From assembly GCA_003508835.1 (NCBI GenBank), contig PUFA01000567.1, positions 62,001 to 126,000 on the forward strand: DNA of 64,000 nucleotides, in the 5' to 3' direction. The notes under the pieces were generated by a model. That model ran no database searches and was not told the origin of the DNA. It was given only the letters and a program-made list of their open reading frames with translations. Shown piece by piece: positions 1 to 12,004 of this stretch. Within the stretch, counting starts at the first letter, position 1. Each line of letters starts with the position of its first letter. A program made the position numbers and the translations under genes. Origin of the DNA: Eonycteris spelaea. Taxonomy: Eukaryota > Chordata > Mammalia > Chiroptera > Pteropodidae.

Positions 1-760
1 AAGGTGTCTGCAGCCCGTCTGCCAACTCATTCTGCCATGTTCATTGCTATGGGTGAGTTTCTGACGGTTGGTGACACTGTATACAGTTACAATGATCAAG
101 AGTGTGTGGCACTGGTGGAAGGGATGACACAGGTCAATGCGCCAGAACATGCGTGACCTTGGAGGAGCCAAGTCTGTCTTAGCTAAGACAGGGAGGGCTC
201 GGATCTTCAAAGGACAGCGTGCCCGTCTCTATCCACGTAAATATTGTTTATCCCTGAACTTCTATTTCAAGAAAGTTGACATTAAGCTCCACATTGCTGA
301 ATGTAATCAAAATATATTCTTACAAGAAGTTCGTAGAGACTATGTACAGACAATTTACTACTTAACAAAAAGTAGGACAAAGCACAATGTAAATGCTCAG
401 CATCAGCTATCAGTGTTTTGTAGGCCTGGTGCGGATTTCATGCAGTTGCATAAACCAGAGTAAAGCCATCTGTGCTTATGGGATGTAGAGGATTTGAAAG
501 GACTGCCTTTTATTTGGGGCTAGAGATACAACAAAGTGGACATCGAAATATTAGTTGGCTGGAATTATGTTCACTGACACTTAGGAACTGTGAATGTATT
601 GAAATCTGTTGGTGACCTGAATGTGCCTGGACATAATGCAAACCACTTCAAAGATTATGTCAAATATGCACAAATTTTTATATTTAATGACGGTGTGCTC
701 AACTTGTCCATCATTCACTTTTGTAATGGAAAAGGTTGGATTTTCCATGACGTGTTTTAA
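1..760 (+). repeat. Degenerate LINE-like remnant upstream of V4a
   Basis: An AT-rich stretch near-identical to 20712-21470 and more distantly similar to 30300-30990. The unit 4 copy keeps L1 ORF2-like wording (a GACCTTGGA...TTTCTTAG stretch followed by GAATATATAAAG), so I infer an old L1 ORF2 fragment carried along with the V4 promoter region. Short open frames in it (for example 137-463) do not resemble a known protein and are broken in the sister copy. The copy number is seen directly; the L1 assignment is a memory-based match. Confidence 0.4.
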
Positions 761-896
761 TGCAACTTAGAGACCAGTTTGCTTGGCATCACAGGCTGAG
801 ATGCTATCGATTCAAGAGAAAGAGAGCCTACTGGTCCCAGAGAAACCAGGGAGCCTGACCCAGTCCTTCCCCACTTATGAGGAGCAGGCCGCCCAC

Positions 897-1006
897 ATGC
901 AAATTCCTCCTCCAGCCCAGGGTAAAACCTGTCTGGGCTGGGGATCCACACTCTCTCCACACAGGGCTCAGGTCTCTGGGGAAGCAGCGCTGTGGTCGAG
1001 GTGAAG
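897..1006 (+). promoter_or_regulatory. V4a promoter with Ig octamer
   Basis: The octamer ATGCAAAT lies at 897-904, about 100 bp before the leader ATG, the usual position for the Oct-1/Oct-2 site of an Ig V promoter. No clear TATA box is seen. Confidence 0.8.
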
Positions 1007-1444
1007 ATGAGACTGTGGGGTCTTCTCCTGTGCCTGGTGACAGCCCCCCAAGGTGAGTGTCTCAGATGTCAGACAGGGGTCTGAGGGGGGTTGTGACTAT
1101 ATGTGACTGACATGGCTGATGCTCCTTGTCCCCAGGTGTCTTGTCGAGGTAGAGCTAAAGCAGTGGGGCTCGCAACAGCTGAAGCCCTCGCAGACCCTCT
1201 CGCTCACCTGCGCTGACTATAAAGTCTCCCTCACAAGCAGCGGTTACTGCTGGCATTGGATCCGCCAGCCACCCGAGAAGGGGCTGGAGTGGATGGGGGG
1301 AATTTGTTACAATGGGGACACATACTACAGCCCGTCCCTGAAGAGTCGCACCTCCATCTCCAGAGACACGTCCAAGAACCAGTTCTCCCTGCAGCTGAAC
1401 TCTGTGACCAGTGAGGACACGGCCCTGTATTACTGTGCAAGAGA
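1007..1444 (+). pseudogene. IGHV4: IGHV4-like V segment (V4a), leader frameshift
   Basis: Leader exon 1007-1052 encodes [15 protein letters not shown] and ends in a GTGAGT donor; the acceptor AG is at 1134-1135; the V exon runs to 1444. The V frame is open from FR1 ([18 protein letters not shown]) through FR2 ([12 protein letters not shown]) to FR3 ([10 protein letters not shown]). It is clan II / IGHV4-like, with a human VH4-34-like QW pair near residue 7. Compared with the sister copies at 21717 and 59827, one T is missing in the second leader exon at about 1145, which brings a TAG into the spliced leader frame. This is either a pseudogene or a one-base sequencing error. CDR1 (SGYCWH) and CDR2 (ICYNGD) each contain an extra Cys. 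Promoter, splice sites and RSS look normal. Confidence 0.85.
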
Positions 1445-1483
1445 CACAGTGAGGGGACCTCAGTGTGAGCCCAGACACAAAGC
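1445..1483 (+). other. 23-RSS of V4a
   Basis: Heptamer CACAGTG (1445-1451), 23-bp spacer (1452-1474) and nonamer ACACAAAGC (1475-1483). The heptamer is consensus; the nonamer is one of the V4-lineage variants. Confidence 0.85.
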
Positions 1484-2589
1484 TCCCTGAGAGACTCTGG
1501 AGGGGGAGCTGCAGGGGCCAATCAGGCCACCAGGGGCGCGCAGATCACATAATGTACAGCACACACAGACCAGACCAGCAGCAGGTGCAGAGGGACATGG
1601 GAAGGGGCTTCCTGTTGGGAGCAACAATTTCCTCTCAAAGTTAGCTGCTCACACGGAAAACCCTGACTATTTTGATGTGCATGTAAACTCTCCTGTTCTC
1701 ACTGCAGACTAAAATGAAAACGCACCTTGTCTGTCTGTAGACGACATGTCACTGGTGGCTGGGGACCTTCCTTCGCCAGTTTTTGTGTCTGTTTTCACGT
1801 CTCAGCAGAGGGACCATCCTGAGGGCTGTCTTCTTCCCTGTGGCTGGAAAAGACCTGCACAAAGAGAGACCGGCACAGTGCAGACCCCTGTGTGCTGAGC
1901 TCAGGCTCTCTGTCCCACAGGCACACGCTGTCCCCACATGGGCCCTCCCTTCAGACAGGACCATGGCCACAGGGGTAGGATCAGCCCCCAGGACGCCACC
2001 CAATGCCATTTCTGTCCTGCCTACAACACAGTACCCTCCATTTCTCTTACTCGGGTGGATTTTGAAACACTCCCAACACAACCAGGTGTCGTCTACTGTC
2101 CTAACTTCACTAAGTCTGTCCTCCACCCTGAGCTCCATGGGGCTGGAGCACAGCTCAATCTCCCAGCCTCCGCACAGGCCAGTCACAGAAGAGGGATTGC
2201 TGCATATATGGCATTCACCTGTCCCTAGTCATCTGCTATCATTAATCTAATATGTCTCTTCATTTGTAGACCCCCCAGGCAGGTTATACTCAGGGAGTGT
2301 AAAGGTCACCTGCTTACTCTACGTGTCATGCACACTTATGATTCAAGGTCACAGGCACTACTGAAGGACAGGTCTGTGTCAGATGGGGGCACAGCTGGCT
2401 GCTGACCCTTGGGCACCACAAAGAACTCAGAAACCTGAAGACAGAGGCTGTCCGGATGGACGCACCTGTACAGAGCACTGTGTGGACACTCATCAGTGAC
2501 TATGGTGAGACAGGGTCAGGGGACACGTTGGATGTGCTGGTCTCTCATGTCTCTTCTTTTCACTACACTCCTGTCCTATTACGGTCGGA

Positions 2590-3330
2590 CCACCACACCA
2601 TGACACAACTTAGCCTTTCTGGCCTCCTCAAAGTCTGATTTAAATACTCACATAGAGAATTCAAACTCCAACATGCGAAGTTTCAGGGTCACAATTCAGT
2701 CCATAAAATTACACTTGTAGATTCCGACACAGCTCTCCCCTATGTAAAATCAACTCTAACCCAACGTCCCCAAATGTCTTACTCGTTACAGCATCAACTC
2801 AGAGTCTAACATGTAAAGTCTCATCAAAACATCATCTCATCGGATATTGGTGGATCTTGACGTATGATTTATCCTGAAGCGAACGTCCTCTCATGGTATG
2901 AACCTACAAATGCAGACACGTTTTTTGCCTCCAACATGTGATGATGGGGCAGTCACAGGGTAGACATTCCCATCCTGAAAGGGATGAAGAGGAAAGAAAG
3001 AGAAATTGTTGGGCCAACGCAGGTCCACAACCCAGCAAGGCAATCCCGCCAGGCTTTGATGTTGCTGATGGTCCGCTCTGGCTGGATGTCCCTTCTATGT
3101 ACCCTGCGGATGTTGTCCCACCTCGCAGATCCACTGAGGTGCCATCTCACCCTTCTGGGCCCCATAGGGAAGTCTCGCTGCAGCTCTGCAGGGCGGTGGT
3201 CACACCCACAGGCTCCTCTAGGTGGCAGTGACACTTGAGCTTGACTAGGAAGTCGTGTCACCTGTTAAATCTAGGGTGGTGGCTCAAGATTCTGAAAGCA
3301 AAGGAGTCCTCCCTGACGGTCCCGGCTCCT
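2590..3330 (-). repeat. Ancient LTR/ERV-type repeat (unit 1 copy)
   Basis: Read on the minus strand this looks like an old mammalian ERV/LTR element (a GCTGTAA-GAGT-AAGA stretch then a TTATGGACNGAATTGTG stretch). Sister copies lie in every unit. The class (ERVL-MaLR) is from memory and needs RepeatMasker. Confidence 0.45.
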
Positions 3331-4184
3331 CCAAGGCTGTTCTTGCTTTTTCTTAAACAGAACGGGTGCTCACAGGCAAGTGGGTTATGATCCTTCTCTG
3401 TAGAATCCAAGAGGCCTGGACCACCTTCCTCCATTCTGCCCACATGAGTTCGTTCCCATTGATTTCAAAATGACAGTGTTCGTGCTGAATAAACACAAGT
3501 TCTGATCCTGGCCGGTGCAGAGATGCGATCCTGGTGAAACCTGTGGTCTTGCCATGAAGTTTTCTGTCAACTCATTGTTCTAGCACCTTCTATCCTGCCT
3601 GCTTCATTAAGAAACTCCACCACTTCTGGCTCCATGGATGGGCTGGCTTTCTTTCAAGTCCCTGAGTTCTGATTTAGCACTAGTGTTACTGCCTTCTCAT
3701 CCATCAATCTTCACTCACGTTTAACTAGAAGCAGCAGAAGAACCAACCCTCTGCCCTTTGCTTAGAAATCCCCGCAGCTAAATACCACTTTCACTGCTCA
3801 CACTCACCTTCCCCAAACCCCTGAAACCCACCAGCCAAGCTTTTGACACTTTGTGACAAGGTCACGTTTCCTGCAAGACCATGCCATTTCTCATGTCCAT
3901 GGACAGCACCAGAACGCTCCCATGTCCACACTCCAACCACCGCTGTCCTCGTGACTGTGTGCGCATTCTCCCAGAGTGGGAGCTTCCTCCACGGCTCTCC
4001 CGTCCTCTCTCTGAGCTCTCCACACAGTAACCTGTATCACCCCTCACGGCAAGCTGGGAATTTTCTAGCAGGCACTTACAAGTCTCCCACCTCCTACCCA
4101 TCACCTGCTTCCACGTCCACGTCCACCTTCTTCAGTGCTTGTTCCAGCAGCACCCACTTCTCAGTGCCACGGTCTGTCCCATGT

Positions 4185-4560
4185 GCTCAAGTTGTCATCA
4201 CAACAATCAATGACTGGGTGGCTTAAATGACAGAAATGTTTTGTATCACCTGATGGGGTCAGGAATTCCAGGAGCGGGGTCCAGATGCATCGATACCTGG
4301 TGAGAATCCTTCCCACAGGAGACAGCTGACCTCTAGGTGCAATGTCACGTGCTGGAGAAAGGAGAGATGTGTCTCTTTTGCCCCTCTTCTCACAAGGCCA
4401 CCAGGTCCAGTGGGTGAGGACTCACCCTTACAGTCTCATTTAACCCTAACACTTCCTAAGAACCCTTCTGCCATACAGTCCATGGTGTGTCAGGGTTCAC
4501 CACATGAGTGGTGGGCGTACAGCTCACACATAGCGAGACCCCAGGGTTAACTGTGAGCAG
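4185..4560 (-). repeat. MLT1/MaLR-like LTR fragment (unit 1 copy)
   Basis: Contains the reverse complement of a common MaLR-type LTR, recognisable from ACTGGGTGGCTTAAA at about 4213 and ACAAGGCCACCAGGTC further on. Present at the same place in all five units. Confidence 0.5.
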
Positions 4561-6042
4561 GTTCGCTGACCAGAAGGACGTTCACCACGTTCCTGGTTAC
4601 GTCGGCACAGGCACAGGTTCCTGACAGCAGCGCTTACGAGACGTCCTCACGCAGAGGCCAGTGCCTCCCGGACGTGATCGTGGACCTCGTGTCCCAGCAC
4701 ATCCTGGAGGCCAGGACTCCTGCGTCTCCTCCCGCCTGCTCTCAGCCCTCCTGGGACTGAAGCTCTCATGGGTTGTCTTGTGTATCAGGTGTGACAGTCC
4801 CTGGTCCTGGAGTGAGGTGGCACATGCACCTAGGAGTCCAGCCAGGGGGACCGAAGCCCTTTCAAATGTGACCTCACCTGAGCTCTAACACGTCGTTGTG
4901 GGTTTGCACTTTCCCGATTCCAGCTTCCTGAATGAGACTCGAAGATACTACGACATTCAGCGATTTCATGTCAATTATACCTGTCCAGGTGTATCTTACA
5001 CGTCGTGAGATTAGATCCCTACGTCTAGTAGCAGGTCACAGGTGACATCTGCGGGAACCTCTGCTGTGCGTGTCTAGTTCATGGAATAGTAGGAGTAGAC
5101 TGTCCATCGAACAACATGGCCTGTATCTGCAGGGATTTTCCGATGTCACTTCAGCCAGAGGGAACTAAAGGACACAGGAGTCCCCAAACCCTCGAGAGCT
5201 TCCCCACTCAGGGGAGTGCTGCCTGTGTCAGTGCGTCTGTCCGCCCCAGGGTAGGGGCTCCTGGTGGGTTCGCACAGCCCTTGCTTGGGGCCTCCCTGCA
5301 GAGTCGGGGGGGAGGTGAGTGAGGCCTCTTCACTCTTTCCAGAGGTGAGGCATATGGTGTCCCTGAGGGAGCATCCCGCAGTCAGGGCACAGACATTTAA
5401 TCCTGGACTGCAGGCCCTGCAAGGTCAATGCCCCTGAGGCCACACAGGGCCCCCTCCTGCAGGGTGACGACTCGGCGGCAGGGGGCCCTCAGGACCCACT
5501 AAGCAGCGGCTGCAGCTCCAGGAGCAGGTGCAGGGGGAATGGGTAGGGCCTCACTCTGAGAGTCTGTGGCGTTCTCATGTCATAACATTATTTATTTAAT
5601 AGTCAGACAGGGATGCTGAAGCAACAATGCGTCCTATTCTGTCAGGACGTCTTGCCAAACTGAGAAGAAAATGAGAACCACACACGAGGGGCAGGTCTAG
5701 ACCACCGAGCCCTCTAAGTGACGAGGAGCTGGTGGCAAGCACAGCTCTCTAACTCACTAGCTGTGGCATTTAGGAGGCACCTGACCCTGGAATGAGACGT
5801 CCTCACTGAGAGCCTGGACCAGTTCCGGTGTCTCCGTGTCACTCAAAGGGGGTGGACAGTGAGGAGACGTCCTGTGAGACTTGCCCTCAGTGGGCAGAAC
5901 TGTGCCCAGAGATCAGGGGCCTGGCAGATGATACGTGTCCCCAACAAGAACGGGACTGGACCCTCCAATGCCCATTGTGCATGATCCCTGTGTCATCACC
6001 TTCTCGCATGTGGGGCCAAGATTTCAGCTGTGAATACTCTGC

Positions 6043-6159
6043 CTCATGAATATGCAAATGAGCTGCGGTGCACTAGGTTAAGTAGGGACCCGTCTGTGTC
6101 CTCACAGCACCCACCATCACGCCTTCCCCCACAGAGGCCCTGACGGCACCTCCCTCAGC
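6043..6159 (+). promoter_or_regulatory. V1a promoter: heptamer plus octamer
   Basis: CTCATGA (6043-6049), two bases, then ATGCAAAT (6052-6059). This heptamer-octamer pair is the classic IGHV1-type promoter arrangement. It lies about 100 bp before the ATG at 6160. Confidence 0.85.
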
Positions 6160-6593
6160 ATGGACTGGAGCTGGAGCGTCCTCCTCCTGGTGGCAGTGGC
6201 GACAGGTAAGGGGATCCCCAGCCCTGGGCTGTTTGGGGCACCAGGGCCAGTCAGGGCTCTGCACCCACTGCTGTCTCCTCTCCACAGGTGTCCACGCCCA
6301 GGTGCAGCTGGTGCAGTCTGGGGCCGAGGTGAGGAAGCCTGGGGCCTCCGTGAAGGTCTCCTGCAAGGCTTCCGGATACACCTTCACCAGCTACTATATG
6401 ACTGGGTGCGACAGGCACCAGGTCAAGGGCTTGAGTGGATGGGAGAGGTTAACCCTAACAGTGGTAGCACAGGCTACGCGCAGAAGTTCAAGGGCCGAGT
6501 CACCATCACCGCAGACAAGTCCACCAGCACAGCCTCCATGGAGCTGAGCGGTCTGAGGCCTGAGGACACGGCCACATATTACTGTGCGAGAGA
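6160..6593 (+). pseudogene. IGHV1: IGHV1-like V segment (V1a), CDR1 frameshift
   Basis: Leader exon 6160-6205 encodes [15 protein letters not shown] with a GTAAGG donor; the acceptor is at 6286-6287; the V exon runs 6288-6593. FR1 ([20 protein letters not shown]) and FR3 ([20 protein letters not shown]) are IGHV1 / clan I. The mature V part is 295 nt against 296 in the intact V1d: one base is missing in the Met-His-Trp region at the end of CDR1 (about 6401), so FR2 onward is out of frame with the leader. Unlike V1b-d, its RSS and 3' flank match the human IGHV1 type from memory. Otherwise close to V1d, so a sequencing error cannot be excluded. Confidence 0.85.
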
Positions 6594-6632
6594 CACAGTG
6601 TGACGACCCACATCCTGCGAGTGACAGAAACC
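6594..6632 (+). other. 23-RSS of V1a (IGHV1-type flank)
   Basis: Heptamer CACAGTG (6594-6600), 23-bp spacer and nonamer ACAGAAACC (6624-6632). The spacer and downstream bases (CCCACATCCTG, then CCCTGAGGGAGA) resemble human IGHV1 3' flanks and differ from those of the other three IGHV1 copies here. Confidence 0.85.
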
Positions 6633-7454
6633 CTGAGGGAGAGGGCAGCTGTGCGGGGCTGAGGAAGGAAGGGAACAGTGTCCTCTGACGTCCTCACACA
6701 GAGACAGACACCTGACACTGTAAGTGACACTTTCACAATCGCACCTGGCAATCAGGGAAAGTGTCACGAGTCCAGTGTCCTGCAGGAAGATGAGGACAGT
6801 GTCTGCTGTCAGGCCCCTGTCAGTTGTCATGGCTTCTGCAGAGGGCACACATGCACCTCCCTGGTCTCTGGACGAGGGGAGTTAGTTCGGGCATCGTCTG
6901 GGATGACGTGTTGGTGTCAGATTCAGGGTTTGGCCTGCAGATCCCCCAGCCCTTCCTCCACTTTCCCCTGTTTCTGAAAAGGGAATGATGCTTCAATGCA
7001 AGTAAACATAAAGACTGAAGAGTGAACCCCTACTCCCAGTCTGAGGTCCAGCACCAGACCCATGACCTTCTGGTACGACAATCCAAACTCCTGGTATCAA
7101 AGTCATGGTGACGGGTGAGCCAGGTTCTAGCTCAGTCCCCCTCAGTTCTCTCCTGCAGGGCTGAGCTCCTGAAGAGGCTCGTCCCTCCGACCACAGCCTG
7201 CGGTGTCCCTGTCCCTGGGGCAGGACAGCTGTCCTCACACTTGGGGAGCAGCATGGGGAGACCTTTGATGACGCGGGACCCACATCCACCCTGTGTGACT
7301 TCCCTGTCCCTGCTGAATCACAGTACCACACACTCGGGGTACAGTCTACACACAGTGAGTCCTCACAGTCTGGAGGTCAGATCAGGAAGTCAATCTCCCT
7401 GGACAGACATCAAGGTGTTGGCAGGACCACTCGTGCCCAGAGTGTTGAGGGAGA

Positions 7455-7800
7455 GGTGTCGTCTAAACACGTGTGCTCCCCAACATTGCGTATTGAAATC
7501 CTAACCCCTCAGAGGACCATGTTAGGAGGCGGGGTCTCTGGGAGGTGCTGGGTGACAAGGCCAGGGTTCTCATGAAGTGGATTAGCACCTAACTCAATGA
7601 GGCCCCAGAGACATGCGAGTCACTTCCTCCACCTGAGGACACAGCAAGAACAAACCAGATATGATGCAGGAAGAGCTCCTCCCCTGTGGCGACCATGCTG
7701 GCTCCTCGATCCTGGATTCCCACCTCCTGAGCCTTGGGAAGTGCATGGTTGTTAATGTTAAATCACTCAGGGTTTCATTCTCTTACTGCAGCCTGCGCAA
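7455..7800 (+). repeat. MaLR-type LTR
   Basis: Contains the familiar run TTGAAATCCTAACCCC followed by GGCGGGGTCTCTGGGAGGTG and a GAGGACACAGC stretch, as in MLT1/MST LTRs. A truncated sister copy is at about 61735-61985. Boundaries are approximate. Confidence 0.6.
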
Positions 7801-7879
7801 ACTCAGAAGGGTGTCTGCTTCTGTGTCTTTCCTGGATCAAGAGCCGCTTTCCTTACATCCAGACTCATGCCCCGTTCTC

Positions 7880-8430
7880 ATCCCCACAGCCTGGAGGAAG
7901 TCACCTCACGTCACTGGTCACATTGCTTCCTTCCTCTCCTGGAGTCTAATCTCCTCTGCCCCGCCTGGCGTGAACTCTTGTGGCTGTATTAGGAATCTCT
8001 CAGATAACTCTGGAAACTCATCGTATCTCAAGATGTCTAATGAACCAGAAGGGCACAGTCTCTTTCCCAATGTAACATCAGACTCCAAGCACGATGTGAC
8101 TCTAACAGCCTTGCAGATTCTCACGTTCTACAGATTGGTTCCATTTAGCCCATGCTAACATCCCCAATGCCAACTCATTAAAACATTAACGTGAGCCCAA
8201 AATATCAAATAGTATCACTTCCAAAGTCCCAAATATAACCTCTAAATCAGGTGCATGCACCCTGGGGCAGAATCCTCTCCAGCTGCAGACCTGTGGTCCT
8301 AAAAACCATTACCTCATTCCACAATGCACTGCAGGGCAGGGACATGGTCACAGTCCGGACACCTCCCTCCCTAAGAGAGGAAATGGAAGTCAGAGAGAAA
8401 GCACCAGCTGAAGATGATTTTATGCACATC
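7880..8430 (-). repeat. Old LTR-type sequence, minus strand
   Basis: CTCCTGGAGTCTAATCTCC and CTCAAGATGTCTAATGAACC at 7938-8050 look like the reverse of a mammalian LTR. The later part shows faint similarity to the repeat at 2590-3330. This segment and adjacent bases (about 7715-8655) are absent from the sister tail near 61990. Confidence 0.4.
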
Positions 8431-10334
8431 CGAGAGAACTGCGTTGGGTCAATGACCTGGGGATGAGCAGCTGTGCCTCAGACCCAACCTCTGGCCTGTC
8501 GCTCTGCCCTCGGATCCACCTTCCTGGGGCCTGAGGAGCCACGTGATGGAAGAGGAGCCGCTCACCACCTGTGTCCTGCCAGGAGATGATTTAGACTTGA
8601 CGCATCTTTCCACTTTGTTCTCTCTCTGTGACTTAAAAAATATCTTCCAACAATTGCTGAATTTAAAGGAAGGTTTTCTTTAGACACTTGCAATTAAATA
8701 TCCCCACTGCAGAGAGTCAGGGGCATGCTGGGAGCAGCAGAGGCAGCTGGGGACTTGTGGCCTGGGAGCAGAGGACGCACTCCATTGATGGAAGTAACTA
8801 AGAAGGGACATGCTTCATACAGGAGGGACCATATGCCTATACCGTGAGGGATGCACGACAGAATGCTGGGTAAGCGGAGGGGCCGGGTGAGTCTCCGTTT
8901 TTCCGTGGGGCTTTGAAGGAAAAGTGTGCTGAGGACACCAGGGAGTCAGCGTCTGCAGGCGTCACACAAACCCCATGGACTTGTGTCTCAGCCCCGGCAT
9001 CTCGTGCAGTGGAGACTCAGGACTGGTTTCCTGGGTGATCTGTGGCTCACCGTCCTTGCAGGAGCATCATGGGAACCTGTGTACATTTATTATTCTCTGC
9101 TTTCCTCTAACGCTTCTGAATTAAAAACAGTGGTGTTCTTGTTTTGTTTTTTATTGACAATGAGTGTCACATTTATCATGTGCACAAGACGTAGAGGTCA
9201 CTCACTGAGGCAGAAATGACTCTGATAGATGTCACCACATCAGAGTCCGCAGACAACTCAACCCTACTGCAGAGACTGTCAGGTCCCAGTGCAAGTTGGA
9301 CCCTGAGAGCAGGCAGAGGGGCAGCTGGCGGTGGACATTCCCAACTTGGCCTGCAGTGGGAGGAAGGGCCAGTACGTCGTCCCTGGAAATGTCACTTTGA
9401 GGAAGTCCAAGTCCCTCAGCAGTGGCCCTCCACAGACTCTCTTCTGTTCCCAGTCCCAGCGGGAGAGGCTCACAGGTGTGTGGTCCCAGCACTAGCCGGG
9501 TGATGAAATTCAGGGAGTAGCAGCTGGGCCTGTCCCACAGGACACACTCTACGTGGAGGTGACGGATTCCTTAGGACCAACACACTGTGTGTGGCGATTT
9601 GTGTCAGAAAATACAGTTGTGCTTGTTATCATGGAGGACGTAAAGGATTAAACGTACGTCCTGCGAACAGTTTAGCCTCATCCTGTCGTCCTTCACTACA
9701 AGCCATCAGGGAGCCGAGCCTGACCTGTCTCCCTTGGTGTAGAGAAGACTCAGCTGAGCGTCCAGTTCCCTTCTCCTCATTCTGCCTTCCACAGGACACC
9801 AGGACAAACACGTCACACAAGTTCCCCACCGTCCGTGACAAGGACGCCTCCCTCAGGTTCCAATGAGAAGCTTCCGGCACCATCCGAGCGCCCTTCACGA
9901 TGGCCGTCGTCACGCACATTTCCGCATCTGCTCAGCATGGCTGAGGTTTCCTCCACGAAGACTGAGGCTGCCCCCCGGTTCCCGTCTTCCTCTCTGAGCT
10001 CCCCCCAGATCCTCCTCTCCAGGCCCGTGCACAGCACGGAGGCTTCTAACACGCATCTCAAGAACTTTCAGCCTCCTTGCCCAGCAAACTCCAATGCAGC
10101 GTGCAGTTTTTATGTTTTTATACAGCGGCACCCCCATCTCTCTGCACCGATTTCACAGTCCATGGGAGCTGCTGTAGAAAAGTAACAGAGGACGCAGCTG
10201 AATGAGACACTGGAGTTAACTTCACACAGTCCTGGGGGAGAGGAGTCCTTCGTAAAGACAACCACAGACTCGGCATCTTGAGGTCTCGATTCCTGGTTCA
10301 CACACGGCCTTTTGTGCCCTCACTGGGGAAGGTG

Positions 10335-11386
10335 GTTCTAATATTCAGGACACTGGATTTTGAATGATTAACTGTTTCCAGTTAAACTTTTGTACTTTCC
10401 AGACTGTGCTGTCTGGAGGCCTACTACACGGGCAGGCTGAATGTGGTCTCGTATTTGTCTGTGGCACCGGAAAATCCAGACCTCGGGGTGCAGCATCTGC
10501 GATGTCACTCAACTGATATGTTGAAGACAATTTATTGATTTGCACTTAGGGCAGCTTGCTGGTCACTGTGGCTGTGTGTCATAAGGATACGAACATTTCC
10601 TCAGGTCTCTGCATCTACAGGCTAGGAATTGGCTTTCCTTGTAGAGTCCAGGACTGGGGACACTCCAACACCCTCATCAGGTGCACAGACTCACTCGGAG
10701 GTGGACGCACTCATCGGAAGAAGACTCAGCACTGACCCGTGTGAGCCTGGGTCACACACATGCTGCAATCCAATTATGATCCTGAGGATGTAACATGGAC
10801 ATCACGTGTGTGCGTGCGATTCCAACTGTGCACATCATCCTGGCGTGGCTGTGGCTGACAGAGCTCTACCACAGCAAGACAACTACCGTACACGTGCAGT
10901 TATCAGCAGACAGAGAAAGTCAGAGGCACAGAGAGTGACACTCAGATGGGACAGACGCCTGCCACACCCCTGTGACCCTGGTTCTCGCACGTGCTCTCCG
11001 TCAGCACTAGAAGCCGAAAATCCCACACGCGCTCACACAGGACGGACTGCTCCTCACTGGGGACGTCCCCTATGTCCTGGAGTGGCCCAGTGGAGCAGTG
11101 GGGTGCAGTGTGGAGCGTGCAGGGCCAGACAAATGAGTTCGCTATTATACTCATCTCTCAATACTACCAAGGTCTCTGGGATCCTGTTTGGCCTTGTTCT
11201 CCTGTGATGCAGGTAACTGACATCACATGATGGTGCTAAGTGTATCAGTAACACATGTCACAATAAAAGCCATATTTCACCAAATGGCTCATTGCCTCCA
11301 CGTGCCCAGAGACACCCACGCCTGCTCTGGGTCTCTGCCCTCTCTGTGGGTCCCCAACCCCAGAGCTCCTTATACAGTCGGAGCAC
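10335..11386. other. V3a upstream region (start of unit 2)
   Basis: Intergenic sequence matching 52785-53772 upstream of V3b; similarity begins close to 10335. No coding feature is supported. Confidence 0.65.
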
Positions 11387-11514
11387 ATGCAAATAGGGCC
11401 CCTCTGCTGATAAAAGGCAGCCCAGCCCGAGCCTGCAGCTCTGGGACAGGCGCCCAGCCCCGCGACTCCCAGGTGTCCCCATCCCGGGATCAGGTCGGAA
11501 CACGCACCCGCACC
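11387..11514 (+). promoter_or_regulatory. V3a promoter: octamer and TATA-like box
   Basis: ATGCAAAT at 11387-11394 and a TATA-like GATAAAAG at 11409-11416, in the usual order and spacing, ahead of the ATG at 11515. Confidence 0.85.
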
Positions 11515-11965
11515 ATGGCGTTTGGGCTCAGCTGGGTTTTCCTCGTCGCTGTTTTACGAGGTGACTGATGGGGAACGAGGGCCACTGAGTACGTGGGGGT
11601 GTGAGTGAGGACAGGGACGTGTGACCGTTTCCTGACCCTGCTGTGTCTGTGTTCACAGGTGTCCAGTGTGAGGTGCAGCTGGTGGAGTCTGGGGGAGACG
11701 TGGTGCGGCCCGGGGGGTCTGTGCGACTCTCCTGTGTGGCCTCTGGATTCAACTTTGGTAGCTACGACATGGTTTGGGTCCGCCAGGCTCCGGAGAAGGG
11801 GCTGGAGTGGGTCTCATACATTAATACTGGTGGTGGTAGCACTAGTTACGCTGACTCTGTGAAGGGCCGCTTCACCATCTCCAGAGACAACGCCAAGAAC
11901 ACGCTGTATCTACAAATGAGCAGCCTGAAGGCTGAGGACACGGCCGTGTATTACTGTGCTACAGA
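11515..11965 (+). CDS. IGHV3: IGHV3-like V segment (V3a), apparently functional
   Basis: Leader exon 11515-11560 encodes [15 protein letters not shown] with a GTGACT donor; the V exon is 11659-11965 after a TTCACAG acceptor; mature V starts at 11670 (296 nt). FR1 is [16 protein letters not shown] then SCVASG; CDR1 [10 protein letters not shown]2 [17 protein letters not shown]2 [10 protein letters not shown]3 ends [10 protein letters not shown]. Both framework Cys, the FR2 Trp and the GLEW motif are kept, so it encodes a conventional VH for pairing with a light chain. FR2 has PEK rather than the usual PGK, shared with V3b and V4a/b/d. Frame, splice sites, promoter and RSS are all intact. V3b 42 kb away differs at about four bases in the V exon. 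Confidence 0.93.
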
Positions 11966-12004
11966 CACAGTGAGGTGACTTCAGTGTGAGCCCAGTCACA
12001 AACC
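11966..12004 (+). other. 23-RSS of V3a
   Basis: Heptamer CACAGTG (11966-11972), 23-bp spacer and nonamer TCACAAACC (11996-12004). Confidence 0.88.

Larger units (their letters stand above)
1484..6042. other. Unit 1 V4-V1 intergenic spacer
   Basis: No gene is seen. From the RSS to about 4700 the sequence is near-identical to 22194-25430 and clearly related to the spacers behind V3a, V4c and V3b, so it is part of the amplified unit. It carries two old minus-strand LTR-type repeats (listed separately). From about 4700 to 6040 it is more diverged from the other units, which are nearly identical to one another there. Open frames in it are short and not conserved between copies. Confidence 0.7.
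6633..10334. other. Unit 1 tail, no gene recognised
   Basis: About 3.7 kb without a convincing gene. It has a related copy at 61051-62590 and again at 63690-64000. It contains a MaLR-type LTR (7455-7800) and old minus-strand LTR-type sequence (about 7880-8430). Frames such as 7661-8158 fall inside these repeats and have no recognisable domain. Confidence 0.6.

Noticed and set aside
137..463. 108-codon frame in the LINE-like remnant
   Set aside because: The copy at 20849 changes frame near its end and no family is recognised; the nucleotide match to L1-like sequence in unit 4 explains it better.
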